From NCBI RefSeq assembly GCF_014652395.1, contig NZ_BMYS01000012.1, positions 1 through 36,429 of the forward strand: a DNA stretch of 36,429 nt, written 5' to 3'. Position numbers and translations under genes: made by a program. Numbering within the stretch: position 1 is the stretch's first letter; the number at the start of each line of letters is the position of its first letter. The notes under the pieces were generated by a model. That model was not told the origin of the DNA. It worked only from the letters and a program-made list of their open reading frames with translations, and did no database searches. This stretch comes from Advenella faeciporci. GTDB taxonomy: Bacteria; Pseudomonadota; Gammaproteobacteria; Burkholderiales; Burkholderiaceae_B. This document shows, piece after piece, positions 16,914 to 25,202 of this stretch.

Positions 16914-16945
16914 TTTACATTTACACCTTCTTTTCCCGTATTGTC

Positions 16946-17743
16946 ATGACTCCCTCTTCTCCCATTAAAACACTTCAGACCGCAAACGGCTGTTTTCACT
17001 ACCAGGATGAAGGGACAGGCCAAGCATTATTATTAATTCATGGCTCATTGTGTGACTTGCGCTACTGGCGCTGGCAACTACCCGCGCTTGCCGAACATTG
17101 CAGGGTCATTGTGCCCAGCCTGCCCCACTACTGGCCCCAGGAAAACGTCCAAACCGGGTTTTCAGTTTATCAACATGCCCGCGACATGCACCATTTGCTT
17201 GATGCCTTAAACATTGAATCCGCCCATGTTCTGGGGCATTCCCGTGGTGGTGCGATTGCCATGCAAATGGCACTGGAACAAGAGAGCAAAGTGCGTTCGC
17301 TCATACTGGCCGACCCCGGGATCAGAACGCCTCAGCCGGAAAGCCATGCCAACTTTAAACATGAAGCACTACAGGCCATACAGGAAGGAAAAATTGACGA
17401 AGGCCTGGCCGTTTTTATTGATGCCGTCAGCGGTGAAAACACATGGAAACGCATGGTTAGATGGTTCAGGCAGATGGTTCGGGACAATGCCAACACCCTG
17501 GTATTACAACAAAAGGAACCGGCTTTTTACTTTGACGAGGCGAGTTTTTCAGCCTTGACACTACCCGTAACCCTGCTGGGTGGGTCAGACAGCCCTGCCC
17601 CGTTTCCCCAGATCATTTCGCGTCTTGAACGCATTTTGCCGCAAGCCCAAAGCCATTTCATCTCACCGGCCTCCCACGGCATGAATCTTGCTTTACCCCA
17701 TGAATTCAACCAATTGATTATTAATCACATGACAACTGTTTAA
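16946..17743 (+). CDS. Alpha/beta-fold hydrolase
   Basis: A 265-residue cytoplasmic protein with the oxyanion-hole motif LLLIHGSLCD (residues about 30-40), a nucleophile elbow GHSRGG with Ser at about residue 101, and a late catalytic His in ISPASHGMNLALPHE. The fold is of the haloperoxidase/esterase/lactonase type; substrate is not evident. There is no convincing ribosome-binding site before the ATG. Its stop overlaps that of the converging PCuAC gene by four bases. Confidence 0.85.
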   Translation: MTPSSPIKTLQTANGCFHYQDEGTGQALLLIHGSLCDLRYWRWQLPALAEHCRVIVPSLPHYWPQENVQTGFSVYQHARDMHHLLDALNIESAHVLGHSRGGAIAMQMALEQESKVRSLILADPGIRTPQPESHANFKHEALQAIQEGKIDEGLAVFIDAVSGENTWKRMVRWFRQMVRDNANTLVLQQKEPAFYFDEASFSALTLPVTLLGGSDSPAPFPQIISRLERILPQAQSHFISPASHGMNLALPHEFNQLIINHMTTV

Positions 17744-18249
17744 TGGTCAAACGACCGGGCATTGACCGGTTTCAATTCACAAGTAACCGGAACTTTATCT
17801 TCGGTACCCAGTACAAAACGGGCTTGTATTTTATCGCCGGCTTTCAGGCCTGAAACCGGTTTTTCAAGCATGACATGGAACCCGCCAGGCGCAAAATGTA
17901 ACGTTTCACCCGCCTTGACAATCACTTCGGGTACCATTTCCATTCCCGATTGACCATCTTTCATATAAGAACGATGCAGCATGGTCTCTTCAAATGCATC
18001 TGTTTCAATCGCCTTGATGACCGCTATTTGTGTGGAGTCATTATTCTTGATCTCAAAAAACCCACCCGAAGGGGTAACCGAAGGCATCAAGCGTATCCAG
18101 CATTTATCAATGGAGACATTGTTGGTGCCCTTTTCGGCTGTTACTTCAAAATTGATGGCATGACCCTGGTTGTGGCCATGCTGGGCATATGCCCCCGACA
18201 TCAATACGGCTGACAATCCCAGAGACACAGCAATTATTGATTTTTTCAT
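17740..18249 (-). CDS. Periplasmic copper chaperone PCuAC-type protein
   Basis: A 169-residue secreted protein with a signal peptide (residues 1-22), a His-rich start of the mature chain (QHGHNQGH), and the PCuAC (DUF461) domain. The copper-binding pattern H(M)-X10-M-X21-H-X-M is visible as LHRSYMKDGQSGMEMV and later HFAPGGFHVML. Members deliver Cu(I) to the CuA or CuB site of cytochrome oxidases. No Sco gene is adjacent. A second possible copper-related gene (DUF411) lies about 2 kb away. Confidence 0.9.
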   Translation of the reverse strand: MKKSIIAVSLGLSAVLMSGAYAQHGHNQGHAINFEVTAEKGTNNVSIDKCWIRLMPSVTPSGGFFEIKNNDSTQIAVIKAIETDAFEETMLHRSYMKDGQSGMEMVPEVIVKAGETLHFAPGGFHVMLEKPVSGLKAGDKIQARFVLGTEDKVPVTCELKPVNARSFDH

Positions 18250-18400
18250 ACCCCACCTTCATGGAACAAATGGTTAAGAATCCAAAAGGAAACAAGCTGT
18301 TGATTCCGTTTCAAGCATACTAACATGTGTCGGATAAAATGTAATTGATCTGCGTTATCACCTTAATAGGCACCAAGCGATTTTCAGTCGCAAGAAATAA

Positions 18401-18433
18401 AAAAGACATGGCTGCTTAAGCCATGTCTTTTTA
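18401..18433 (-). terminator. Rho-independent terminator of the acetate CoA-transferase gene
   Basis: A 13-bp perfect stem (18401-18413 with 18419-18431) around a 5-nt loop, with T-rich sequence after it on both strands. It lies about 50 bp after the CoA-transferase stop. Read on the plus strand it would stop transcription arriving from the left, but the gene on that side (PCuAC) faces away. Confidence 0.85.
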
Positions 18434-18480
18434 TACATCTACCTTAAGCCTGTACACCAGACCAAGGCAACAGCACCGGT

Positions 18481-19992
18481 TTACATATGCCCGGTTTTCT
18501 CATAGCGCTCGTGCCAGCTTAACGCTTCTGACAAAATATGTGGCGTATGGACTGGACGCCCTGAATTATTGGCGCGATCAAAGTAATCCAGCAAAGCCGC
18601 CTTATAGTCGGGATGCGCACAGTTTTCTATGATGCAAATTGCGCGCTGGCGTGGCGACAGGCCTCGCAAATCGGCCAGTCCTTGCTCGGTAACGATGATC
18701 TGGACATCATGCTCGGTATGGTCTACGTGAGAAACCATGGGGACAATCGCGGAAATGGCACCATTTTTAGCCGTTGAAGGCGTCACAAAGAATGACATGT
18801 AGCCATTACGGGCAAAGTCACCCGAACCGCCAATGCCGTTCATGATGCTGCTTCCCATGATATGGGTTGAGTTTACATTACCGTAGATATCAGCCTCGAT
18901 CATACCGTTAATGGCAATAATGCCAAGACGACGAACAATTTCAGGGTGATTGCTGATTTCCTGGGTGCGCAAAATAATGCGCTCACGGTAAAAGTCGATA
19001 TTATCATTCAACTCTTTAAGCCCGTCGGGGCTTAATGACAGGGAAGTTGCAGATGCGCTAACGAGTTTGCCGGATTTGATCATGCCCAGCATGCCATCCT
19101 GAATGACTTCGGTATACGACTTCAGGTTCTCAAACTCGCCCTCGTTAAGGCCGGCCATTACGGCGTTGGCAATATTGCCTACCCCCGACTGCAGAGGTAA
19201 CAGGTTCTTGGGCAAACGACCCTCGGCCACTTCCTTGCTAAAAAAGTCCAGAATATGTTTAGCAATGCGCTTGGAGGTTTCATCGGGTTCGGTAAACTTG
19301 TTGACCCGGTCTGTTTCATTGGTTTCAACAATCGCAATAATCTTATCCAACGGGCAACGCAGGTACGGCTCACCAATTCGCTGATCGGGCTCGGTCATCA
19401 TGATGGGCTTGCGATTGGGCGGCAAGGCCGTACCATAATAAATATCGTGCATGCCTTCGAGCTTTTCACTCAATTTATGGTTGACTTCAATAATGACTTT
19501 ATCTGCCTGATCAATCCAGGTTTTGTTATTACCCACAGAAGCGGCAGGAATCAAACGCCCATCCTCCAGAATACCGGCCACTTCAATAACCGCAATATCC
19601 AGCTTTCCAAAAAAACCAAACCAGGCAAACTGGGCCACATGCGACAGGTGAATATCCATATAATGCATTTGGCCTGAATTGATTTTCTGGCGACAGACCG
19701 GATCAGACTGATAGGGCAGGCGCATTTCAATGCCATCCACCTCTGCCAAGACACCATCCAGTTCAGGTGCTGTTGAAGCGCCTGTCCAGACGCTGATGCG
19801 AAACGGTTTGCCCTGGTCATGAACCGATTTGATATGTTTGGCCAATGCAACCGGAATTGCTTTGGGATAACCGGCACCCGTGAAACCGCTCATACCCACA
19901 TTCACGCCTGACGGAATTAGTTTGGCTGCCTCATCCGCACTCATCACACGGTTTTGTAATGCAGCACATTTTATTCTTGAATTTGTTGACAT
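18481..19992 (-). CDS. Succinyl-CoA:acetate CoA-transferase / acetyl-CoA hydrolase family
   Basis: A 503-residue cytoplasmic enzyme of the class I CoA-transferase family (AarC, ScpC, Ach1 group), moving CoA between succinate and acetate. The N-terminal half has GVNVGMSGFTGAGYPKAIP. The catalytic glutamate probably lies in SYTEVIQDGMLGM, and the C-terminal half contains GIGGSGDFARNGYMSFFV and LRGLSPRQRA, all strong signatures. Length matches. A perfect FNR-type site lies 140 bp upstream, compatible with a role in acetate metabolism at low oxygen. Acetyl-CoA hydrolase activity is the alternative reading. Confidence 0.92.
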   Translation of the reverse strand: MSTNSRIKCAALQNRVMSADEAAKLIPSGVNVGMSGFTGAGYPKAIPVALAKHIKSVHDQGKPFRISVWTGASTAPELDGVLAEVDGIEMRLPYQSDPVCRQKINSGQMHYMDIHLSHVAQFAWFGFFGKLDIAVIEVAGILEDGRLIPAASVGNNKTWIDQADKVIIEVNHKLSEKLEGMHDIYYGTALPPNRKPIMMTEPDQRIGEPYLRCPLDKIIAIVETNETDRVNKFTEPDETSKRIAKHILDFFSKEVAEGRLPKNLLPLQSGVGNIANAVMAGLNEGEFENLKSYTEVIQDGMLGMIKSGKLVSASATSLSLSPDGLKELNDNIDFYRERIILRTQEISNHPEIVRRLGIIAINGMIEADIYGNVNSTHIMGSSIMNGIGGSGDFARNGYMSFFVTPSTAKNGAISAIVPMVSHVDHTEHDVQIIVTEQGLADLRGLSPRQRAICIIENCAHPDYKAALLDYFDRANNSGRPVHTPHILSEALSWHERYEKTGHM

Positions 19993-20131
19993 ACTTTTAC
20001 TTCACGAAAAAAAAACGCAATCCTGCGCACAATAAAATAATGCATAAATCAATGCACAGTTCACTTTATAATCGGTAACACGCCCAATTATTTACAAAAA
20101 CATTCAAACTGCAACATTATGTTATATAAAT

Positions 20132-20145
20132 TTGATGCAAATCAA
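20132..20145. promoter_or_regulatory. FNR/Anr-type binding site
   Basis: TTGATGCAAATCAA matches the FNR consensus TTGAT-N4-ATCAA perfectly. It lies in the divergent region between the CoA-transferase gene (start 19992) and the DUF411 gene (start 20213). It is nearer the latter, centred about 74 bp before that start codon. Confidence 0.65.
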
Positions 20146-20212
20146 TAAAACCAAGGGTAACATCCAAACCTGGCCGTTATAAAAAAACAACCTGAGACAT
20201 GTGAGAAACGAA

Positions 20213-20698
20213 ATGAACCCAACAACACGCGATTCCAACCTGTTACGCCGGCAAACAATGCTAAAAGCCTTGCTTGGCATGATCTTGCTGGCACCAATTG
20301 TATCACCCGCCCAACCAGTTCCTCCCATTAACATCTGGCAAACCGAAAGTTGCCAATGCTGCAAACAATGGGCACAAGAGATGCAAATCCATGGTTTTCA
20401 ACTGAATATCCAAACCGTTCCTGACACGACGGTATATCGCAGACAGCTGGGCATTCCTGATGAACTGGCTTCATGTCAAACAGCCCAGGCAGGACCTTAC
20501 GCGCTTGAGGGACCGGTTCCTGCCCGGGATGTGATAGACCTGCTTCGGCACCAGCCCGATATTATCGGATTGATCAACCCCGCAAAGGAAGCACAGCCCC
20601 CCAAGGCCAAATCAAACAACAACTCAACCGGCAGCACCGCGCAAAGAACCTATATACTTCATAAAAACGGGCAGGCGACCGCCTTACACCCCAACTAA
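20213..20698 (+). CDS. Divergent DUF411 family secreted protein
   Basis: A 161-residue protein with an N-terminal signal (arginine pair in NLLRRQTMLKALLGMIL, Tat-like or Sec), then a thioredoxin-like DUF411 domain starting INIWQTESCQCCKQW. DUF411 proteins are small metal-binding (often copper-linked) periplasmic proteins. The C-x-C-C cysteines and the later Cys (ELASC) are present. However, the usual His residues after that Cys and in the EGHVPA motif are Gln and Pro here (ASCQTA, EGPVPA), and the usual GSPGM segment is replaced by a Lys/Asn/Ser-rich stretch. The start is uncertain (GTG at 20201 is possible). Confidence 0.75.
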   Translation: MNPTTRDSNLLRRQTMLKALLGMILLAPIVSPAQPVPPINIWQTESCQCCKQWAQEMQIHGFQLNIQTVPDTTVYRRQLGIPDELASCQTAQAGPYALEGPVPARDVIDLLRHQPDIIGLINPAKEAQPPKAKSNNNSTGSTAQRTYILHKNGQATALHPN

Positions 20699-20712
20699 GT
20701 GGTTCCATTACC

Positions 20713-21396
20713 TTAATTACGATAATCCTGAATAATCTGCCCTACCCTGGATTTGTCTTCATACATGGGCAAGCGGGCAGTTTCCTGCAAGGCTGCCTCA
20801 TACCAGGCCCGCATCCCCCTGAGCTCCAGCATGTGCTGCACATATTCTGACGACAACTCTGACAACTCCAAATCATAAGTCCTGACCCTGAACACCACGG
20901 GAGCAAAAAATGCATCAACAGCGGTAAAACGGCTGCCTGCAAGGAAAAGACCTCCAAACCGTGAAAGCCCATCACAAAACAGGCGGTCCAACCTTGCCAA
21001 CTCGGCCTGCAAAGCCTCGCTTCGCGAATGCAGATCAACGCGTAAACTGCAATTCATGCCACATTCGCTGCGCAAGGCAGAAAAACCGGCATGCATTTCG
21101 GCACATGCCGACCGGGCCCAGGCGCGCGCTTTTTTATCTTCAGGCCACACTTCAGGGTGCTCTTCCGCCACATACTCAACAATGGCCAGGCTATCCCAAA
21201 TGGTCGTACCGCCATCCTCCAGCACAGGGACACAAGAGGTAGGTGAAAATACGGCAAACTCGCTTTGCTGCCGACCATGGTCTTGATTGAAGGGATGGCT
21301 GTATTCAGCAAACGGAATATGCAGCTCCCGAAACAGAATCCATGGACGCAAAGACCAGGAAGAGTAATTTTTATTGGCAATATGCAATGTATACAT
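20713..21396 (-). CDS. Glutathione S-transferase family protein
   Basis: A 227-residue cytoplasmic protein. The thioredoxin-like N-terminal domain carries NYSSWSLRPWILFRELHI with the likely catalytic Ser/Tyr. SCVPVLEDGG and IWDSLAIVEYVAEEHP form the glutathione-binding strand and helix. An all-helical C-terminal domain follows (residues about 90-215). The SSWSLRPW motif is typical of an uncharacterised bacterial GST subgroup, not of zeta-class maleylacetoacetate isomerase. It stands alone, convergent with the DUF411 gene. Confidence 0.88.
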   Translation of the reverse strand: MYTLHIANKNYSSWSLRPWILFRELHIPFAEYSHPFNQDHGRQQSEFAVFSPTSCVPVLEDGGTTIWDSLAIVEYVAEEHPEVWPEDKKARAWARSACAEMHAGFSALRSECGMNCSLRVDLHSRSEALQAELARLDRLFCDGLSRFGGLFLAGSRFTAVDAFFAPVVFRVRTYDLELSELSSEYVQHMLELRGMRAWYEAALQETARLPMYEDKSRVGQIIQDYRN

Positions 21397-21410
21397 AAGA
21401 CAGCCTCCGG

Positions 21411-21502
21411 TGCCGGTAATGTTTTTATGAGTAAACGTATCTGTTTATTTTCACACCAGAATAGCATTAATACATGGATGCCCATGCCGGGAATGTTTTT
21501 AT
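21411..21502 (+). repeat. Pair of 18-bp direct repeats upstream of the amino-acid binding-protein gene
   Basis: TGCCGGTAATGTTTTTAT (21411-21428) recurs as TGCCGGGAATGTTTTTAT (21485-21502), one mismatch, starts 74 bp apart, close to seven helical turns. Both copies lie in the divergent 259-bp region between the GST gene and the binding-protein gene. They could be paired regulator sites. Confidence 0.5.
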
Positions 21503-21655
21503 TCCGTGCACCGGCACAATTCCAATGACAAAACCCAATAACCTTATAAAATCGGGTAATAACCAAGCAATAAAAATTTCGTTTCAAAACAGCTGGTTCT
21601 TCGGTATGGTTTGACCATCTGATCCTGCAAATGTAAATAAAGGAGTTCCTGAAAA

Positions 21656-22672
21656 ATGAAGACATTGACATATACGCTGGCCGCTTTCGCACTGGTTGCC
21701 GGTGCACAAACGGCACAGGCATCCACTCTGGATACGGTCAAACAGCGCGGTGAAGTTCTGTGCGGCACCACCACCGGATTTGCCGGTTTTTCGGCCCCCA
21801 ATGCCAAAGGCGAATGGGAAGGGCTTGACGTGGATCTGTGCAAATCAATCGCCGCAGCCGTTTTGGGTGATGCCAGCAAGTTCAAGGCTGTACCCCTGAA
21901 TTCCCAGCAGCGTTTTACTGCACTGCAATCGGGCGAGATCGATGTCCTGACCCGAAACACAACAGTTACCCAACAGCGTGATACCGCGCTGGGCATTCTG
22001 GGAGCCGGCATCAACTTTTATGATGGACAGGGCTTTTTAGTCTCCAAAAAACTGGGCGTCAAAAGTGCCAAGGAACTGGATGGCGCAACCGTTTGCATGC
22101 AAACCGGCACTTCCAATGAAAACACCATGGCTGACTGGGCGCGTGCCAACAATGTGAAATACACGCCCGTTGTATTTGACCAATTCAATGAAGTCGTCAA
22201 TGCCTTTGCTGCAGGCCGTTGTGATGTGTTCACCACCGATGCCTCGGGTCTGGCTTCCATCCGCATTTCAAAATTAAGCAACCCCGATGACTACGAGGTT
22301 CTGCCGGAAATCATTTCCAAAGAACCATTGGGCCCATTTGTACGCCAGGGCGATGACCAGTGGCTGAACATTGTCAAATGGACCTTGCAAGCCCTGATCA
22401 ATGCCGAAGAGCTGGGACTGACCTCTGCCAACGTAGACGAAGAACTCAAAAGCACCAATCCCAATGTGCAGCGTTTGCTGGGCGTGACACCTGGCGCCGG
22501 CAAAAACCTGGGACTGGATGAAAAGTGGGCTTACAACATTATTAAACAGGTTGGCAATTATGGCGAAAGCTTTGAGCGCAACGTGGGTCAGGGCAGCCCG
22601 CTTAAAATCAACCGCGGCCTGAATGCCCAATGGAACGAAGGCGGCCTGTTATATGGACTACCTGTAAGGTAA
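21656..22672 (+). CDS. Periplasmic amino-acid ABC transporter substrate-binding protein (AapJ/BztA type)
   Basis: A 338-residue secreted protein with a signal peptide (residues 1-22, ending AQA) and a solute-binding protein family 3 fold (residues about 25-270). The start LDTVKQRGEVLCGTTTGFAGFSAPNAKGEWEGLDVDLCKS and the long C-terminal extension (RLLGVTPGAGKNLGLDEKWAYNIIKQVGNYGESFERNVG) identify the general L-amino-acid AapJ/BztA/YhdW group. AAGGAG precedes the ATG. No permease or ATPase gene follows; the next gene is pabB-pabC, so the membrane partners must be elsewhere. Confidence 0.93.
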   Translation: MKTLTYTLAAFALVAGAQTAQASTLDTVKQRGEVLCGTTTGFAGFSAPNAKGEWEGLDVDLCKSIAAAVLGDASKFKAVPLNSQQRFTALQSGEIDVLTRNTTVTQQRDTALGILGAGINFYDGQGFLVSKKLGVKSAKELDGATVCMQTGTSNENTMADWARANNVKYTPVVFDQFNEVVNAFAAGRCDVFTTDASGLASIRISKLSNPDDYEVLPEIISKEPLGPFVRQGDDQWLNIVKWTLQALINAEELGLTSANVDEELKSTNPNVQRLLGVTPGAGKNLGLDEKWAYNIIKQVGNYGESFERNVGQGSPLKINRGLNAQWNEGGLLYGLPVR

Positions 22673-22708
22673 GCCATTTGCATTTAATACTGCAAATTTA
22701 AACGCCAA

Positions 22709-22746
22709 CACTGCCACAAGCTATAATGCCTTTTTTTGTGGCAGTG
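22709..22746. promoter_or_regulatory. Inverted repeat enclosing a -10 box before pabBC
   Basis: CACTGCCACAA (22709-22719) and TTGTGGCAGTG (22736-22746) are perfect inverted 11-bp arms around 16 nt that contain a consensus -10 TATAAT (22722-22727) and a seven-T run (22731-22737). No strong -35 is visible at the right distance; TTAAAC (22698-22703) is the best. The right arm ends 8 bp before the pabBC start. Confidence 0.5.
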
Positions 22747-22754
22747 ATTTACGT

Positions 22755-24758
22755 ATGCACCCCCCTTTTTTTGTTCTTCTGGATGATGCGGTTACCCAAA
22801 CCGGGCTGCTGCACGAACAGCTGGTTCACACTGACAGCATCAAAGCCGATGCCCTTGAGCACTTACAGACCCTGCTGCTGCAGGGCTGGCAAAAAAACCG
22901 GCATGCCATTTTGTGGGCGCCCTATGGTTTGGGTCAGGGCATAATAGGGCTTGAGAAAACAGGCCTGCCAGACACGGACACTTTTACGCAGGCGCAAGAT
23001 GCCCTGCAGATTTTCTGGTTTGCCCAAAAAACCGTATTAAACAGCCAAGAGGCCATACAGGCGTGGTTAAATACCCAGTCCGGCCCTGAAGAGCCTGCCG
23101 GTCTGTTGCGGCCAGCCCTGGCACAGAACCAGGCCGATTACATTGAAAGCATCGAACAGATCCGGCAAGACATCGCCGCTGGCGAAGTTTATCAAATCAA
23201 CTATACCACCCAGCTGGATTTTCAGGCCTATGGTTCGCCCTTCAGGCTTTATCAGAAATTGCGGGCAAAACAAGCCGTACCATACGGGGCACTGGCCTGT
23301 CTACCCGCCTCTGCCACCCACACGGGCAATGAAATAGCAGCCGGTAGTGCCTGCTGGACCCTCTGTTTTTCTCCAGAGCTGTTTCTGGACATCCGCAGCG
23401 ATGGCAGCATTCATACCGAACCCATGAAAGGCACGGTACCCGCCTTGGATGACGGCCAGAACGAAGCCCGGGCAAAGGCACTGCGGGCCGACCCCAAAAA
23501 CCGGGCGGAAAATGTCATGATCGTTGATTTACTGCGTAATGACCTAAGTAAAATTGCCGTGCCAAATGGCGTAAAAGTACCCGAACTTTTTAAAGTGACG
23601 CCGTTTGGTTCTGTCTTGCAAATGACCACCCCTATTTATGCCCAGGCAAAACCCAATACCCGTGTGGGGGATATTTTCCAGGCGCTCTTTCCTTGCGGCT
23701 CCATTACCGGTGCCCCTAAAAAAAGAAGCATGGAGCTGATAGCCAAATATGAACAGCGGGACCGTGGCCTGTATACCGGCAGCATTGGCTATCTCGAGCC
23801 CTGCAAGGGTGGACTGGGCTTTTGTGGCAAACTCAATGTTGTCATCAGAACCCTGGTCCTGACAGAGTCAGCGCCAGCTAAGGCAGCAAAACCAAAGCCA
23901 ACGGCCAACGCCAATCACTCACCCCGACATTTTACCGGCCTCATGGGCGTTGGTTCGGGTATTGTGTATGACAGCACCGCTGAAAGCGAATATGAAGAGT
24001 GTCACTGGAAATACCGTTTTTTGCAAAACCTGCCCATTGATTTTACCCTGTTTGAAACCATGTTGTATTGCCATGGCACATGCCGCCTTCTTGAGGCCCA
24101 TTTATCGCGCCTGAAGCGTTCGGCTTATGAACTGGGATTTGCCTTTAATGAAGAAAGCGTGCGTCAACAGCTAAGCAGCCACTTCAGTCAATTACAGCAG
24201 CAGGATAAAAATACCGGGTATCCTTTGGCTTATCGGGTGAAAGCCAGTTTACATGACAATGGCTCCCTGACCATTCAGCATGCAATGCTGGAACCTCTTG
24301 CACCAAACACACAAAGCGTGATAATTGCTCCGGCCATCTTTCCCAATCATGACCTTTTGCGTCGTTACAAAACCAGTCACCGTCAACAATACGATGAACA
24401 AATGCACCGGGCCATGCTGCACAAGGCCTTTGACAGCCTGTGCTTTAACCAGGATGGTTTTCTACTGGAAGGCGCGCGCAGCAGCATTTTCATTTACCAC
24501 CAGGACCAATGGCTGACCCCGGCACTGGAACTGGATATTTTGCGCAGTGTGATGCGCGAACAAATCATGCAAAATCCGGCTCATTGGCTTGCTGCCCATA
24601 CGCCGGCAAATGATCTCCCCGCTAACGGGATCTGGACGGTAACAGAAGAAAATATTACCCGCCCGCTACTTGAAAACGCCAGTATTATTCTGGCAGTTAA
24701 TGCACTTAGGGGAATTATCCCGGTAAAATTGCTACACTTAAACGATTTTAACGCTTAA
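22755..24758 (+). CDS. Fused aminodeoxychorismate synthase component I and aminodeoxychorismate lyase (PabB-PabC)
   Basis: A 667-residue cytoplasmic fusion for folate synthesis: chorismate to 4-amino-4-deoxychorismate (PabB, with a separate PabA glutaminase) and then to 4-aminobenzoate and pyruvate (PabC). PabB spans about residues 100-425 with [20 protein letters not shown] (the Lys of the PIKGT motif), [16 protein letters not shown] and [18 protein letters not shown]. PabC spans about 430-667, a fold IV PLP enzyme with [14 protein letters not shown] carrying the PLP lysine and the loop [10 protein letters not shown] roughly 22-residue Ala/Pro/Lys-rich insert interrupts PabB near residue 380. 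A ribosome site is not obvious. Confidence 0.93.
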   Translation: MHPPFFVLLDDAVTQTGLLHEQLVHTDSIKADALEHLQTLLLQGWQKNRHAILWAPYGLGQGIIGLEKTGLPDTDTFTQAQDALQIFWFAQKTVLNSQEAIQAWLNTQSGPEEPAGLLRPALAQNQADYIESIEQIRQDIAAGEVYQINYTTQLDFQAYGSPFRLYQKLRAKQAVPYGALACLPASATHTGNEIAAGSACWTLCFSPELFLDIRSDGSIHTEPMKGTVPALDDGQNEARAKALRADPKNRAENVMIVDLLRNDLSKIAVPNGVKVPELFKVTPFGSVLQMTTPIYAQAKPNTRVGDIFQALFPCGSITGAPKKRSMELIAKYEQRDRGLYTGSIGYLEPCKGGLGFCGKLNVVIRTLVLTESAPAKAAKPKPTANANHSPRHFTGLMGVGSGIVYDSTAESEYEECHWKYRFLQNLPIDFTLFETMLYCHGTCRLLEAHLSRLKRSAYELGFAFNEESVRQQLSSHFSQLQQQDKNTGYPLAYRVKASLHDNGSLTIQHAMLEPLAPNTQSVIIAPAIFPNHDLLRRYKTSHRQQYDEQMHRAMLHKAFDSLCFNQDGFLLEGARSSIFIYHQDQWLTPALELDILRSVMREQIMQNPAHWLAAHTPANDLPANGIWTVTEENITRPLLENASIILAVNALRGIIPVKLLHLNDFNA

Positions 24759-24777
24759 TAACCAAAGGAAACAATCA

Positions 24778-25110
24778 ATGAGTTTTCCCCCCTGTCCACA
24801 ATGCGCTTCAGAACTCGCCTATAACGATGGCATACAATGGGTTTGTCCCGAATGTGGGCACGAATGGCTTGAAGGCGAACAAACCCAGTCTGAAGAAGGG
24901 CGTGTGGTTAAAGACAGCAATGGTACCGTTTTGCAAGATGGCGACAGCGTTACCCTGATCAAGGACCTGAAAATCAAAGGTTCATCCCAGGTTATCAAAC
25001 AAGGCACCAAGGTTAAAAACATCCGTATCGTGGAAGGCGACCATGATATTGCCTGTAAAATTGAGGGCACTAACATGATGCTGAAGTCCGAATTCCTGAA
25101 AAAAATTTAA
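24778..25110 (+). CDS. PhnA/YjdM-type zinc-ribbon protein
   Basis: A 110-residue protein with an N-terminal zinc ribbon ([11 protein letters not shown] and [10 protein letters not shown], four Cys) and the C-terminal PhnA domain ([28 protein letters not shown] to the end). The family is named for proximity to phosphonate genes in E. coli but is not needed for phosphonate use; its role is unclear. AAAGGAAAC precedes the ATG and the gene follows pabBC by 19 bp, so they are probably co-transcribed. Confidence 0.92.
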   Translation: MSFPPCPQCASELAYNDGIQWVCPECGHEWLEGEQTQSEEGRVVKDSNGTVLQDGDSVTLIKDLKIKGSSQVIKQGTKVKNIRIVEGDHDIACKIEGTNMMLKSEFLKKI

Positions 25111-25113
25111 TGG

Positions 25114-25167
25114 CAGATATGCTTTGCCATGACCGGTGTTGCGGTAATGGCAAAGCATAAGCATCTG
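25114..25167. terminator. Long hairpin between convergent phnA-type and permease genes
   Basis: ATGCTTTGCCAT (25119-25130) pairs perfectly with ATGGCAAAGCAT (25147-25158). It is extended inward by ACCG/CGGT and outward across a bulge by CAGAT/ATCTG. No T run follows on either strand, so it may rather block exonucleases or act with Rho. Confidence 0.5.
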
Positions 25168-25202
25168 CTGGAGCCCGCTGCTGGCAGCAAAAACAGTAAA
25201 AA

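Noticed and set aside
20041-20056. TGCAT-N6-ATGCA inverted repeat upstream of the CoA-transferase gene as a second regulator site
   Set aside because: Arms of five bases in A/T-rich DNA are too short to separate from chance.
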